Origin: Bacteroidaceae bacterium
Lineage (GTDB): Bacteria; Bacteroidota; Bacteroidia; Bacteroidales; Bacteroidaceae
Reading direction: 5' to 3'
Assembly (NCBI GenBank): GCA_017615245.1
Contig: JAGAAL010000041.1
Span: forward strand, 1-50,390
Length of the DNA stretch: 50,390 nt
A model generated the notes under the pieces. That model saw only the letters and a program-made list of their open reading frames with translations, was not told where the DNA came from and did no database searches. Positions 32,657 through 40,932 of the stretch are shown here, piece by piece. The position numbers and the translations under genes are program-made. Within the stretch, counting starts at the first letter, position 1; each line of letters starts with the position of its first letter.

Positions 32657-35164
32657 ATGAAACTATCACTACCCTATTCGGACAAACTGAAGCAAATACT
32701 TTCGTATAGCAGAGAGGAAGCGATGCGACTGCACAACATGAGCATCGAACCTGAACACCTCATGCTGGGCATTATTCGCGACGGGGAGAACCACGCTTTC
32801 CGTATTCTGCAAAACGAGTTGCTACTCAACGTCCAAGAATACAAACACAATCTCGAAGATAATCTCAAACAATATGCGATGTCGACCGAAACCGCCGACA
32901 ACCTCGTGGTGGGTGAAGAGACATCGAACATTCTGCGACTTGGACTGCTCGAAGCTAAACTGCTGAAGAGCGACAGCATCAAGTCGGAACATGTATTATT
33001 GGGACTTATGAAACACAAATCGATTCCTGCCATGCAGTTCCTCAACAAGAATGGCATCTCATACAATAGTGTGCTGGCGACTCTCCAGCCAAAGCCTACT
33101 GCTCCGAAAGCCGAAATAGACTTCGACGACGAGGAAGAAGACGATGCTCCACCATCGAGCCGCAAATCAAACTCGACGGCTAAAGCTACCGATAAACAGA
33201 AACTGTCGGACACACCTGCCATCGATTCGTTTGGTGTCGACATCACTCGTGCTGCCCTCGAAGGCAAGCTCGACCCTGTGGTGGGACGTGAGAAGGAAAT
33301 CGAACGTATCGCGCAGATTCTCTCCCGACGAAAGAAAAACAATCCTGTACTCATCGGTGAGCCTGGTGTGGGCAAGAGTGCCATTGTTGAAGGACTGGCA
33401 CTCCGCATCATCAACCGCAAGGTGTCACGCATCTTGTTCGACAAGCGTATCATCTCGCTCGACATGTCGACTGTCGTAGCAGGAACGAAATACCGTGGAC
33501 AGTTCGAGGAGCGCATGCGTGCCATCATTAACGAACTGAAGGAGAACCCAGACATCATCATCTTCATCGACGAGATTCATAACCTCGTGGGTGCAGGCAA
33601 TCAAGCGGGTCAGATGGATGCAGCCAATATGATGAAGCCCGCATTGGCACGAGGCGAACTCCAGTGCATCGGTGCAACCACTCTCGACGAATATCGTAAG
33701 AGCATCGAGAAGGACGGAGCACTCGAGCGCCGATTCCAGAAAATCATCGTAGAGCCTACCAATGTGGAGGAAACCAAAACCATTCTCCACAATATCAAGG
33801 ATCGCTACGAGGCTCATCATAATGTCACTTATACCGAGGAAGCCATCGATGCATGTGTCAATCTGACAGAACGCTATGTGACCGACCGCTTTTTCCCAGA
33901 TAAAGCCATCGATGCACTCGATGAAGCTGGTTCACGCGTACATATCAACAACATCAATGTTCCGAAGGAGATTGAGCAACAGGAACAGCTCATCGATGAA
34001 GCTGTCCGTAGCAAAGAGCAGGCTGTGAAAGGTCAGGATTACGAACGTGCTGCTGACTTCCGTGACAAAGAAAAGACCCTGCGTGAACAGCTCAACAAGA
34101 TGAAAGCCGCATGGGAAAGCACGTTAGTTGAGAACCGTGAGACCGTAGATGCCGACAAAGTAGCAGAAACGGTATCAATTATGACAGGCATCCCTGTATC
34201 GAAGATGGCACAGGACGAAGGCATCCGTCTCAAAGGTATGCGTCAGGAGCTCAAAACCAAAGTCATAGCACAAGACGATGCTATCGACAAACTGGTCAGC
34301 GCCATCCAGCGTAGTCGTATCGGGCTGAAAGATCCGAACCGCCCTATCGGCACCTTCATGTTCCTCGGCCCTACTGGTGTGGGCAAGACATATCTCGCCA
34401 AGAAACTTGCTGAACACATGTTCGGTTCAAGCGATGCGTTGGTACGTATCGATATGTCGGAATACATGGAGAAATTCACCGTCAGCCGACTGGTGGGAGC
34501 GCCTCCAGGCTATGTAGGCTATGAAGAGGGAGGTATGCTGACAGAGAAAGTACGCCGCAAGCCCTACTCTATCGTGCTGCTCGATGAGATTGAGAAAGCA
34601 CATCCCGATGTATTCAACATCTTGCTGCAAGTGATGGACGACGGACGTCTTACCGACTCCAACGGCCGTACGGTCGACTTCCGCAACACCGTCATCATCA
34701 TGACATCCAACGTAGGAACGCGCCAGTTGAAAGACTTCGGACGCGGTGTGGGATTCTCTGCGATGGCCGGCATGGACGACAAGCAAGTAAGCCGCAGCGT
34801 CATCCAGAAAGCACTCAACAAGCAATTCTCACCTGAGTTCCTCAATCGCATCGATGAAATCATCACCTTCGACCAGCTCGACCTCGAAGCCATCACACGC
34901 ATCATCGATATCGAACTCGAAAGTGTGTTCCGTCGCATCGAGACACTCGGTTACCGGCTCACCATCGAGGCCTCGGCTAAGAAGTTCATTGCAGAAAAAG
35001 GATACGACAAACAATTCGGAGCACGCCCGCTACGTCGGGCCATCCAACAACATCTTGAAGATGGCATCTCAGAGATGATCGTTGAATCGGAGTTGCAACC
35101 CGGCAACACCATCAACGCCTACCTCGACGAAGAGCACATCAAGTTCAAGGTGCTGTCTGATTAA
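32657..35164 (+). CDS. clpC: ATP-dependent Clp protease ATPase subunit, ClpC type
   Basis: AAA+ unfoldase that feeds substrates to ClpP or acts as chaperone. 835 residues with the ClpC order of domains: two-repeat Clp N-domain (about 1-145), linker with acidic stretch, and D1 with Walker A GEPGVGKS (234-241) and Walker [13 protein letters not shown]-type middle segment ([20 protein letters not shown], about 457-476) distinguishes ClpC from ClpB and ClpA. D2 has Walker A GPTGVGKT (about 571-578) and a C-terminal ClpB-D2-small domain. A ClpP partner is not in the window. A sigma-54-like site stands upstream. Confidence 0.95.
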   Translation: MKLSLPYSDKLKQILSYSREEAMRLHNMSIEPEHLMLGIIRDGENHAFRILQNELLLNVQEYKHNLEDNLKQYAMSTETADNLVVGEETSNILRLGLLEAKLLKSDSIKSEHVLLGLMKHKSIPAMQFLNKNGISYNSVLATLQPKPTAPKAEIDFDDEEEDDAPPSSRKSNSTAKATDKQKLSDTPAIDSFGVDITRAALEGKLDPVVGREKEIERIAQILSRRKKNNPVLIGEPGVGKSAIVEGLALRIINRKVSRILFDKRIISLDMSTVVAGTKYRGQFEERMRAIINELKENPDIIIFIDEIHNLVGAGNQAGQMDAANMMKPALARGELQCIGATTLDEYRKSIEKDGALERRFQKIIVEPTNVEETKTILHNIKDRYEAHHNVTYTEEAIDACVNLTERYVTDRFFPDKAIDALDEAGSRVHINNINVPKEIEQQEQLIDEAVRSKEQAVKGQDYERAADFRDKEKTLREQLNKMKAAWESTLVENRETVDADKVAETVSIMTGIPVSKMAQDEGIRLKGMRQELKTKVIAQDDAIDKLVSAIQRSRIGLKDPNRPIGTFMFLGPTGVGKTYLAKKLAEHMFGSSDALVRIDMSEYMEKFTVSRLVGAPPGYVGYEEGGMLTEKVRRKPYSIVLLDEIEKAHPDVFNILLQVMDDGRLTDSNGRTVDFRNTVIIMTSNVGTRQLKDFGRGVGFSAMAGMDDKQVSRSVIQKALNKQFSPEFLNRIDEIITFDQLDLEAITRIIDIELESVFRRIETLGYRLTIEASAKKFIAEKGYDKQFGARPLRRAIQQHLEDGISEMIVESELQPGNTINAYLDEEHIKFKVLSD

Positions 35165-35211
35165 TTCATACATTATTCATCATTCACTTCACTTAAACAA
35201 CCAACTATTTT

Positions 35212-36642
35212 ATGGGAGGATTTTTCGGAACGGTATCAACCAAAGAATGTATCAACGATTTGTTCTACGGAACAGACTACAACTCTCACCTTGGAACTAT
35301 GAGAGGCGGTATGTCGACCTACAGCAAAGAAACAGGGTTCAACCGTTCTATCCACAACCTCGAATGTACGTATTTCCGTTCAGCATTTGAGGACAGTCTC
35401 GACAAATTCAAAGGCAACGCAGGTATCGGAATCATCAGCGATACTGACGCACAACCACTTTTGATGAACAGCCACCTCGGACGGTTTGCCATCGTCACCG
35501 TGGCCAAAGTCAACAACAAGGAAGAGCTGGCCGCCAACTTGCTGGACGAGAACATGCATCTCTCCGAGTTCAGCTCGGGCAAGATCAACCAGACAGAACT
35601 CATCGGACTCCTTATTATTAAAGGTAAGACGTTTGTCGAAGGTATCGAGAACGTGTTCCGCGAAGTCAAGGGATCATGCTCACTGTTGCTACTCACCGAA
35701 GACGGCATCATTGCCGCTCGCGACTCATGGGGACGCACCCCTATCGTCGTAGGACGCAAGGAAGACGCATACGCCGTTTCCAGTGAATCGACATCCTTCC
35801 CTAACCTTGGTTTCGAAGTCGAACGCTACCTCGGTCCAGGCGAAATCATACGTATGCAAGCCAATTACATCGAGCAACTACGCAAGCCCAACAAAGGCAT
35901 GCAGATATGCTCCTTCCTCTGGGTCTATTACGGCTTCCCCACCTCGTCGTACGAAGGTATCAACGTGGAAGACGTACGCTACCGCTGCGGAAAAATCATG
36001 GGCGAAAGCGACCCCACACCCGTCGACTGCTCGTGCGGCATTCCCGATTCAGGTACAGGTATGGCCATCGGCTATGCTGCCGGACACGGCATTCCCTACC
36101 GTCGCGCCATCTCGAAATACACACCAACCTGGCCACGTTCGTTCACTCCCAGCAATCAGGAACGACGTAACCTCGTAGCAAAGATGAAACTCATCGCCAA
36201 TCGCCAGATGTTGAAAGGTCAGCGCATGCTGTTCTGCGACGACTCCATCGTGCGAGGCACCCAGTTGCGTGACAATACCAAGGCGCTTTACGAATGCGGC
36301 GCTAAGGAGGTCCACATGCGCATCTCCTGCCCTCCCCTCATCTTTGGATGCCCGTTCATCAACTTCTCCCGCTCACAAGGTGACATGGAGCTGATTACCC
36401 GCCGCGTCATCAAAGACTTCGAGGGAGCGGAGAACACCAACATCGACAGCTACGTCAAGACCGACTCACCGGAGTACAAGCGCATGGTCGAAGAGATACG
36501 CAAGAGGTTCAACCTCTCGTCACTGCAGTTCAGCAAACTTGAGACACTCGTCGACAGTATTGGACTGCCCAAGTGCCAGATCTGCACACATTGCTTCGAC
36601 GGTAGCAGTCAATACACACTCGAAACGATTAACACTCAGTAA
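35212..36642 (+). CDS. PurF-like amidophosphoribosyltransferase homologue without the glutaminase cysteine
   Basis: Related to PurF, which makes phosphoribosylamine from PRPP and glutamine. The N-terminal Ntn domain starts MGGFFG where active PurF has MCG, so the Cys1 nucleophile is Gly. The PRPP site is complete (FCDDSIVRGT, 341-350). All four cysteines that bind the 4Fe-4S cluster in the Bacillus enzyme have counterparts: C233, C380, C458 and C461. So the synthase half looks intact while glutamine hydrolysis should not work. It may use free ammonia, or have a different or regulatory role. Length 476. A normal purF was not found in this window. Overlaps the ThiE-like gene by one base (TAATG) and shares a row with prs. 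Confidence 0.88.
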   Translation: MGGFFGTVSTKECINDLFYGTDYNSHLGTMRGGMSTYSKETGFNRSIHNLECTYFRSAFEDSLDKFKGNAGIGIISDTDAQPLLMNSHLGRFAIVTVAKVNNKEELAANLLDENMHLSEFSSGKINQTELIGLLIIKGKTFVEGIENVFREVKGSCSLLLLTEDGIIAARDSWGRTPIVVGRKEDAYAVSSESTSFPNLGFEVERYLGPGEIIRMQANYIEQLRKPNKGMQICSFLWVYYGFPTSSYEGINVEDVRYRCGKIMGESDPTPVDCSCGIPDSGTGMAIGYAAGHGIPYRRAISKYTPTWPRSFTPSNQERRNLVAKMKLIANRQMLKGQRMLFCDDSIVRGTQLRDNTKALYECGAKEVHMRISCPPLIFGCPFINFSRSQGDMELITRRVIKDFEGAENTNIDSYVKTDSPEYKRMVEEIRKRFNLSSLQFSKLETLVDSIGLPKCQICTHCFDGSSQYTLETINTQ

Positions 36643-37205
36643 TGAAAATCGCAGTAGCCACTTCACCTCTCTTCTTCGTGGAAGAAAACGCCATCCTTCA
36701 GGCTCTGTTCGAGGAAGGATTGGACATCCTGCACCTCTGCAAGCCGGATTCCGAACCCATCTTCTGCGAACGGCTGCTCACCCTCATGCCTCATAAGTGG
36801 TACTCGCGCATCATCACCAGCGACCACTTTTACCTGCAAAGCGAATACGGACTCAAGGGCATCCACCTCAGTCCACACAATCCCTCGGAGCCACACGGCT
36901 ACAAAGGCTACATCTCACGCTCTTGTACCACAGAAGACCTCGACCACGACCTTGACCGCTACGGTCACCTCGTGCTCGATGCGACTCTCTCGGCCATCGA
37001 GCAGGCAGTTCGCGAACGTAAGATCAACCATCACGTCTTCATGCGCGGCATCACCACCATCGACGGCGTTCAGTTTGCACGCGACTGCGGGTTCGGCGGA
37101 ATAGTTCTCGAAGACGTACTTTGGGAACGATTTGACTCCCATGAGTCGAATAATTTCAAAGAATTGATAGATTTATTCAAGATTTTCAAAAAAGCTGCTG
37201 ATTAA
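36642..37205 (+). CDS. ThiE-like (thiamine phosphate synthase fold) protein
   Basis: A 187-residue TIM-barrel type protein with the fold pattern of thiamine phosphate synthase: KIAVATSPLFFVEE, GLDILHLCKPD, SRIITSDHFYL, GLKGIHLSPHN, RSCTTEDL and DCGFGGIVLEDVL. Canonical ThiE needs a Lys/Arg-rich phosphate site and an Asp pair after the IHLG motif. These are not clear here, so it may belong to a divergent branch or have another substrate. No other thiamine genes are close. Its start overlaps the stop of the PurF-like gene (TAATG), so the two proteins are made together. The prs promoter overlaps the end of this gene. Confidence 0.75.
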   Translation: MKIAVATSPLFFVEENAILQALFEEGLDILHLCKPDSEPIFCERLLTLMPHKWYSRIITSDHFYLQSEYGLKGIHLSPHNPSEPHGYKGYISRSCTTEDLDHDLDRYGHLVLDATLSAIEQAVRERKINHHVFMRGITTIDGVQFARDCGFGGIVLEDVLWERFDSHESNNFKELIDLFKIFKKAAD

Positions 37206-37220
37206 TACAAAAAAAAAGCG

Positions 37221-37228
37221 TACCTTTG
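37221..37228 (+). promoter_or_regulatory. -7 box TACCTTTG for prs
   Basis: TACCTTTG followed by CA, about 16 nt after the ThiE-like stop codon. The -33 position reads CTG rather than TTG. It leaves an mRNA leader of about 80 nt before the ATG at 37314. Confidence 0.6.
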
Positions 37229-37313
37229 CAGTGACAAAGATACATTCCGTGTTCATTTGGACACCCGAAACAGATTTGCACTCGAAATAGAATCTCTATA
37301 TTCTCATCTTACA

Positions 37314-38279
37314 ATGGAAGATAATAAAGACTACAAAGTTTTCGCCGGCACCAACTCCAAATACCTCGGCGAACAGATTTGTCAACAATTAGGTTGCACC
37401 TTAGGAAACCTGGTACGCACCAATTTCTCAGATGGAGAGTTTGTCGTATCGTTCGAAGAGTCTGTAAGAGGCAAAGACGTGTTCCTCGTACAGTCGACAT
37501 TCCCCAACACCGACAACCTCATGGAGCTACTACTTATGATTGATGCCGCCAAGCGCGCATCTGCACGTCAAATCATCGCTATGACCCCTTACTTCGGATG
37601 GGCACGTCAGGACCGTAAGGACAAGCCACGTGTGCCGATAGGTGCCAAGGTGGTAGCCGACATGCTCAGCTGTGTGGGTATCGATCGACTCATCGTCATG
37701 GACCTCCATGCCGACCAGATTCAGGGATTCTTCAACGTACCGGTCGACCACCTCTACGCATCGCTCATTCTTCTTCCATACATCCGCCGCCAGCGGCTCG
37801 ACAACATCATCATTGCGGCTCCCGACGTAGGTGCATCGAAACGCGCAGCCAAGTTCTCCGACAAGCTCGGAGTGCCGCTCGTGCTCTGCTACAAAGTGCG
37901 CAAGAAAGCCAACATCGTCGACTCTATCCAGATTATCGGCGACGTGGCAGGCAAGAACGTCATCCTCGTTGATGATATGGTCGACACGGCAGGCACCATC
38001 ACGATGGCAGCCGACGAAATGAAACGCGCCGGAGCGCTCTCGGTACGCGCCGTAGCCAGCCACTGCATCATGAGTGGGCCAGCATCCGACCGCGTCACCC
38101 AGTCGGCTCTCGAGGAGATTGTCTTCACCAATTCTATCCCTTACTACGGCAACTGCAAAAAGGTGAAACAGCTCTCATGCGCCAAACTCTTCGCCAAGGC
38201 CATCGAAGGAATCGAACAAAACCGCTCACTCAGTTCGATGGTCGACTTCGACCTCGAATCCAACGGGCGACATCTATAA
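37314..38279 (+). CDS. prs: Ribose-phosphate pyrophosphokinase (PRPP synthetase)
   Basis: Makes PRPP from ribose 5-phosphate and ATP for purine, pyrimidine, NAD, His and Trp synthesis. 321 residues starting MEDNKDYKVFAGTNSKYLGE. The family motifs are FSDGE (near 40), the ATP-binding flap region TPYFGWARQDRKDKPRVPIG and the PRPP loop ILVDDMVDTAGT (about 218-229). The chosen ATG at 37314 is preferred over a TTG at 37257. The longer form would add 19 residues not typical of Prs and start inside the 5' leader. It sits next to a PurF-like gene that would use PRPP. Confidence 0.96.
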   Translation: MEDNKDYKVFAGTNSKYLGEQICQQLGCTLGNLVRTNFSDGEFVVSFEESVRGKDVFLVQSTFPNTDNLMELLLMIDAAKRASARQIIAMTPYFGWARQDRKDKPRVPIGAKVVADMLSCVGIDRLIVMDLHADQIQGFFNVPVDHLYASLILLPYIRRQRLDNIIIAAPDVGASKRAAKFSDKLGVPLVLCYKVRKKANIVDSIQIIGDVAGKNVILVDDMVDTAGTITMAADEMKRAGALSVRAVASHCIMSGPASDRVTQSALEEIVFTNSIPYYGNCKKVKQLSCAKLFAKAIEGIEQNRSLSSMVDFDLESNGRHL

Positions 38280-38324
38280 TCTATTTAACAATTAAACTTT
38301 CAAACCATTTAAACTAAAAGCCAT

Positions 38325-38483
38325 ATGGAAAAATACGTATGTGACGTCTGCGGGTACGAATACGACCCTGCAGCAGGAGACCCCGAGAATGGAGTAGAAC
38401 CAGGTACCGCATGGGAAGACGTCCCTGAAGATTGGGTATGTCCACTGTGTGGAGTCGGTAAAGACGAGTTCAGTGCCGCATAA
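38325..38483 (+). CDS. Rubredoxin
   Basis: A 52-residue electron carrier with a mononuclear Fe(SCys)4 site. The sequence starts [20 protein letters not shown] and has the two rubredoxin knuckles, CDVCGY (C6, C9) and CPLCGVGK (C39, C42), with the usual acidic composition and [11 protein letters not shown]. Rubredoxins in anaerobic Bacteroidetes pass electrons to rubrerythrin or reductases under oxidative stress. It is 45 nt after prs and 4 nt before the phosphatase gene, so it may be read from the prs promoter. Confidence 0.97.
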   Translation: MEKYVCDVCGYEYDPAAGDPENGVEPGTAWEDVPEDWVCPLCGVGKDEFSAA

Positions 38484-38487
38484 CAAA

Positions 38488-39567
38488 ATGAAGCAAATTA
38501 TCCTCTCATTCATCATGCTGGTTTCGTGTCCGATATGGGCGCAAACCAGCATTGAAGTTGTCAATATAGAGCATCCCGCTCTGCAGGCCTACTTGGCCGA
38601 CACCACATACGACCACAACAACGACATCGACGTCTCCGTCATCGCCCGCTATGCCGACAAAGAGCTGTATGGTCCACACCTCGACTGGCCGCAAGGCAAG
38701 ACACTGACGTGGACGCCAGTTGCTCCCACCGACCGCATCGCCGAAATCCGTATCACCCTCAGCGAGGATATCGACTTCCGCGATTCGCTCACCTATTTCC
38801 CCGCCACATCTGCCACCACCTACACCATCTACAACTTCATCCCCAACCGCACGTACTACTACAAAGCCGAGGAGCGGCATCTCGACGGCACAACGTCGTT
38901 GCTTACCTCAGGTGTGTTCCGCACCGAAGGACAGGTACGCATGATGCGCATCGAAGGTGCAGACAACGTGCGCGACATCGGCGGATGGCCCACACAGTTC
39001 GGCGTACCCATCAAGTATGGCAAACTATACCGTAGCGGACACCTCGACGAAGTATCGCCCGCCAGTTATCACGATTTTGTGGAAAACTGGCAGCTCGGAG
39101 CCGAAGTCGACCTGCGTGGCCTCTTCAAGACCGAGCCCCATCTCAGCGCCTCGAAACTTGGCAGCAAAGTACGGTTCACTCGCGTCATGTCGGACAGCTA
39201 CGCACTCGAATCGCAGCGCAAGCAATACGTCCGCTCACTCCGCTGGATTATCTTCCAGATGCGTCAGGGAAAAGTCGTAGACTGGCATTGCGGCGTAGGA
39301 TGCGACCGATGCGGCACCCTCAGCTTCCTTATCGAAGGCGTACTTGGCGTGAGCGAAGCCGACCTCTGCCGCGACTACGAGCTATCGTGCTTCCGCGGTC
39401 ACAAACGTCCTCGCAGCCACGTCGGATTCCGCAAACTCCTTCCCTTCATCAAGCAGCAAGGCCCTGCCGACAACCTTGCCCAATGTTTCTACAACTATTG
39501 GCTCGACAGCGGCATGACCATCACTGAACTGAATTATCTCCGTCAGGAAATGTTAGGAATCAAATAA
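38488..39567 (+). CDS. Secreted tyrosine-protein phosphatase (Y_phosphatase3 type)
   Basis: Signal peptide (MKQIILSFIMLVSCPIWAQ) and 359 residues. A fibronectin-like or beta domain (about 25-155) is followed by a dual-specificity-type phosphatase domain. Start of the domain: GADNVRDIGGWPTQFGVPIK, which fits the family's NxRDxGG motif. The CX5R phosphate loop is HCGVGCDRCG with C268 and R274. Family members dephosphorylate phosphotyrosine or phosphoinositides; the substrate outside the cytoplasm is unknown. ATG 38488 is the choice because an upstream in-frame ATG at 38449 lies within the rubredoxin gene and would spoil the signal peptide. A strong terminator follows. Confidence 0.88.
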   Translation: MKQIILSFIMLVSCPIWAQTSIEVVNIEHPALQAYLADTTYDHNNDIDVSVIARYADKELYGPHLDWPQGKTLTWTPVAPTDRIAEIRITLSEDIDFRDSLTYFPATSATTYTIYNFIPNRTYYYKAEERHLDGTTSLLTSGVFRTEGQVRMMRIEGADNVRDIGGWPTQFGVPIKYGKLYRSGHLDEVSPASYHDFVENWQLGAEVDLRGLFKTEPHLSASKLGSKVRFTRVMSDSYALESQRKQYVRSLRWIIFQMRQGKVVDWHCGVGCDRCGTLSFLIEGVLGVSEADLCRDYELSCFRGHKRPRSHVGFRKLLPFIKQQGPADNLAQCFYNYWLDSGMTITELNYLRQEMLGIK

Positions 39568-39596
39568 AAAAGGATGCACGAAGCATCCTTTTTTTA
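39566..39596 (+). terminator. Terminator of the phosphatase gene
   Basis: AGGATGC-ACGAA-GCATCCT (39571-39589), with a T run after (39588-39595) and an A run before, so it may work in both directions between convergent genes. Confidence 0.88.
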
Positions 39597-39628
39597 TGTC
39601 CTATAAGTCCAATAAGAACTATATGAAT

Positions 39629-39838
39629 CCGTCCGACTGCTCGGACAGCGATTCCGGCTTCTACTTTTCTCCGTCCGACTGCTCGGACAGCGATTCCGGC
39701 TTCTACTTTTCTCCGTCCGACTGCTCGGACAGCAATTCCGGCATTACTTTTTCGCTGTCCGACTGCTCGGACAGCAATTCTGGCATTACTTTTGCTCCGT
39801 CCGACTGCTCGGACAGCAATTCCGACATCTCGTTCTCA
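39629..39838. repeat. Tandem array: five units of 42 bp
   Basis: Units start at 39629, 39671, 39713, 39755 and 39797. Each starts (C/T)CGTCCGACTGCTCGG or nearly so and contains the inverted repeat GTCCGA-CTGC-TCGGAC. Units 1 and 2 are identical, and the later ones differ in the second half (GGCATTAC or GACATCTC in place of GGCTTCTAC). It lies between the terminator of the phosphatase gene and the stop codon of the next, convergent gene (39850). Because 42 is a multiple of 3, a reading frame of SPSDCSDSDSG-type repeats stays open, but there is no sign that it is a gene. Confidence 0.93.
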
Positions 39839-39849
39839 GGGATGGAGTA

Positions 39850-40923
39850 TCACCACTGTCTGAGTTTCTTGATGGCCTGACGCGTGGAAGACGACAGCGC
39901 AGGGATGTTGTGCGAGGTGGCGTACTCCTCAATCTTGTCGAGAGATACCGAGGAGCCATACGTCTCCTTCATTTCCTTCTTCTTGGCCTTCCACTCCTCC
40001 TTATTCATATAGTAGTGGTCGGTAGCATAGTTCTCAATGATGAACTTCACGTGGCTCTTCTTGTCGTTGTACTCCCAGTGGTCCGACTCCATGATGAAGC
40101 TGGTGATGTCGTAGTCCTTCTCCTCATTGTCGGCGTAGATGCGGGTGTACTGATAATCGTAGTCCATTTCCTTCCGTTTCTCCAACAGCTTTTTCTCTCC
40201 CTTGACCTCGTTGGCATACATCTGCATCTTGCCAGCATCAAGTGTCATGCGCATCTGATTAGCAGTGCCTACCAACTGACCGACGATGCCCTTCGAGTTG
40301 CTGTAGGTCTTATGGTTGGCTCCTTTGTCGGCTGTCGTCACGTAGTATTTGTCTTTCATCCGCTCTTCTATCTTCTGCAAACTGCCTATAGCCACCTTTC
40401 CTGCGCCCAAGTCTTTCGACCTGACGAACCATGTGGCAGCGGGTCCCATTTTCTGGCAATGCTCGGCGTAGGCCTGATAATAGCTGCCCTGCTCCAACTT
40501 CTTTTTCTGAGGGTCGTAGGCATTGGGCATGATGCCGCTGCGGAAGAAACAAAGTGAGTCGTTGCGATAGACATAGACGCGGTAAAAATCCTCGACGTAG
40601 ATATATGGCTTGGGCGTGATGACAATCTCGGCGATGCCGAAGTTCAGGTCTTCCATCACGACGCGCCCGTTGGAGAGCGAAGCCACGGTGACCAACTGAG
40701 GCTTGTAGGCTACATGCGTCAAAGCCACCTTCGCAGCTCCCTTCACATCGGCTATCACTCCGTCGAGGTCGGTCTTGCCGATATAGTTCCCGTCTTCAGT
40801 GAGTATGCTCACAAGGGGGATGCCCTGTCCGTCGCTATCGACGACCTGTAAGCGTTGTGCGCTTACGTTCATTGCAGCCATCATGGCGGCTGCGACCATC
40901 ATGAGAATCTTTTTCATTATCAT
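39850..40923 (-). CDS. Secreted protein with carboxypeptidase-regulatory-like domain
   Basis: Signal peptide MIMKKILMMVAAAMMAAMNV and 357 residues. Residues about 23-95 look like the carboxypeptidase D regulatory-like (CNA-B-like) domain: LQVVDSDGQGIPLVSILTED, GKTDLDGVIADVKGAAKVAL. The rest is mixed with many Tyr, Lys and Glu (YNDKKSHVKFIIENYATDHY) and I do not recognise it. No lipobox, no barrel end. Many Bacteroidetes TonB receptors have such a domain, but this protein has no barrel. It follows the CotH gene by only 9 nt, so the two are surely co-transcribed and may act together. Confidence 0.75.
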   Translation of the reverse strand: MIMKKILMMVAAAMMAAMNVSAQRLQVVDSDGQGIPLVSILTEDGNYIGKTDLDGVIADVKGAAKVALTHVAYKPQLVTVASLSNGRVVMEDLNFGIAEIVITPKPYIYVEDFYRVYVYRNDSLCFFRSGIMPNAYDPQKKKLEQGSYYQAYAEHCQKMGPAATWFVRSKDLGAGKVAIGSLQKIEERMKDKYYVTTADKGANHKTYSNSKGIVGQLVGTANQMRMTLDAGKMQMYANEVKGEKKLLEKRKEMDYDYQYTRIYADNEEKDYDITSFIMESDHWEYNDKKSHVKFIIENYATDHYYMNKEEWKAKKKEMKETYGSSVSLDKIEEYATSHNIPALSSSTRQAIKKLRQW

Positions 40924-40932
40924 TGGGGTTGT

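Noticed and set aside
37257-37313. Longer N-terminus of Prs from a TTG codon
   Set aside because: Within the mRNA leader; Prs family begins near the ATG at 37314.
39596-39880. Open frame of 94 codons across the second 42-bp array (SDCSDS repeats)
   Set aside because: The frame stays open only because 42 is a multiple of 3. It has no promoter, overlaps a terminator T run at its start and runs into the end of a convergent gene.
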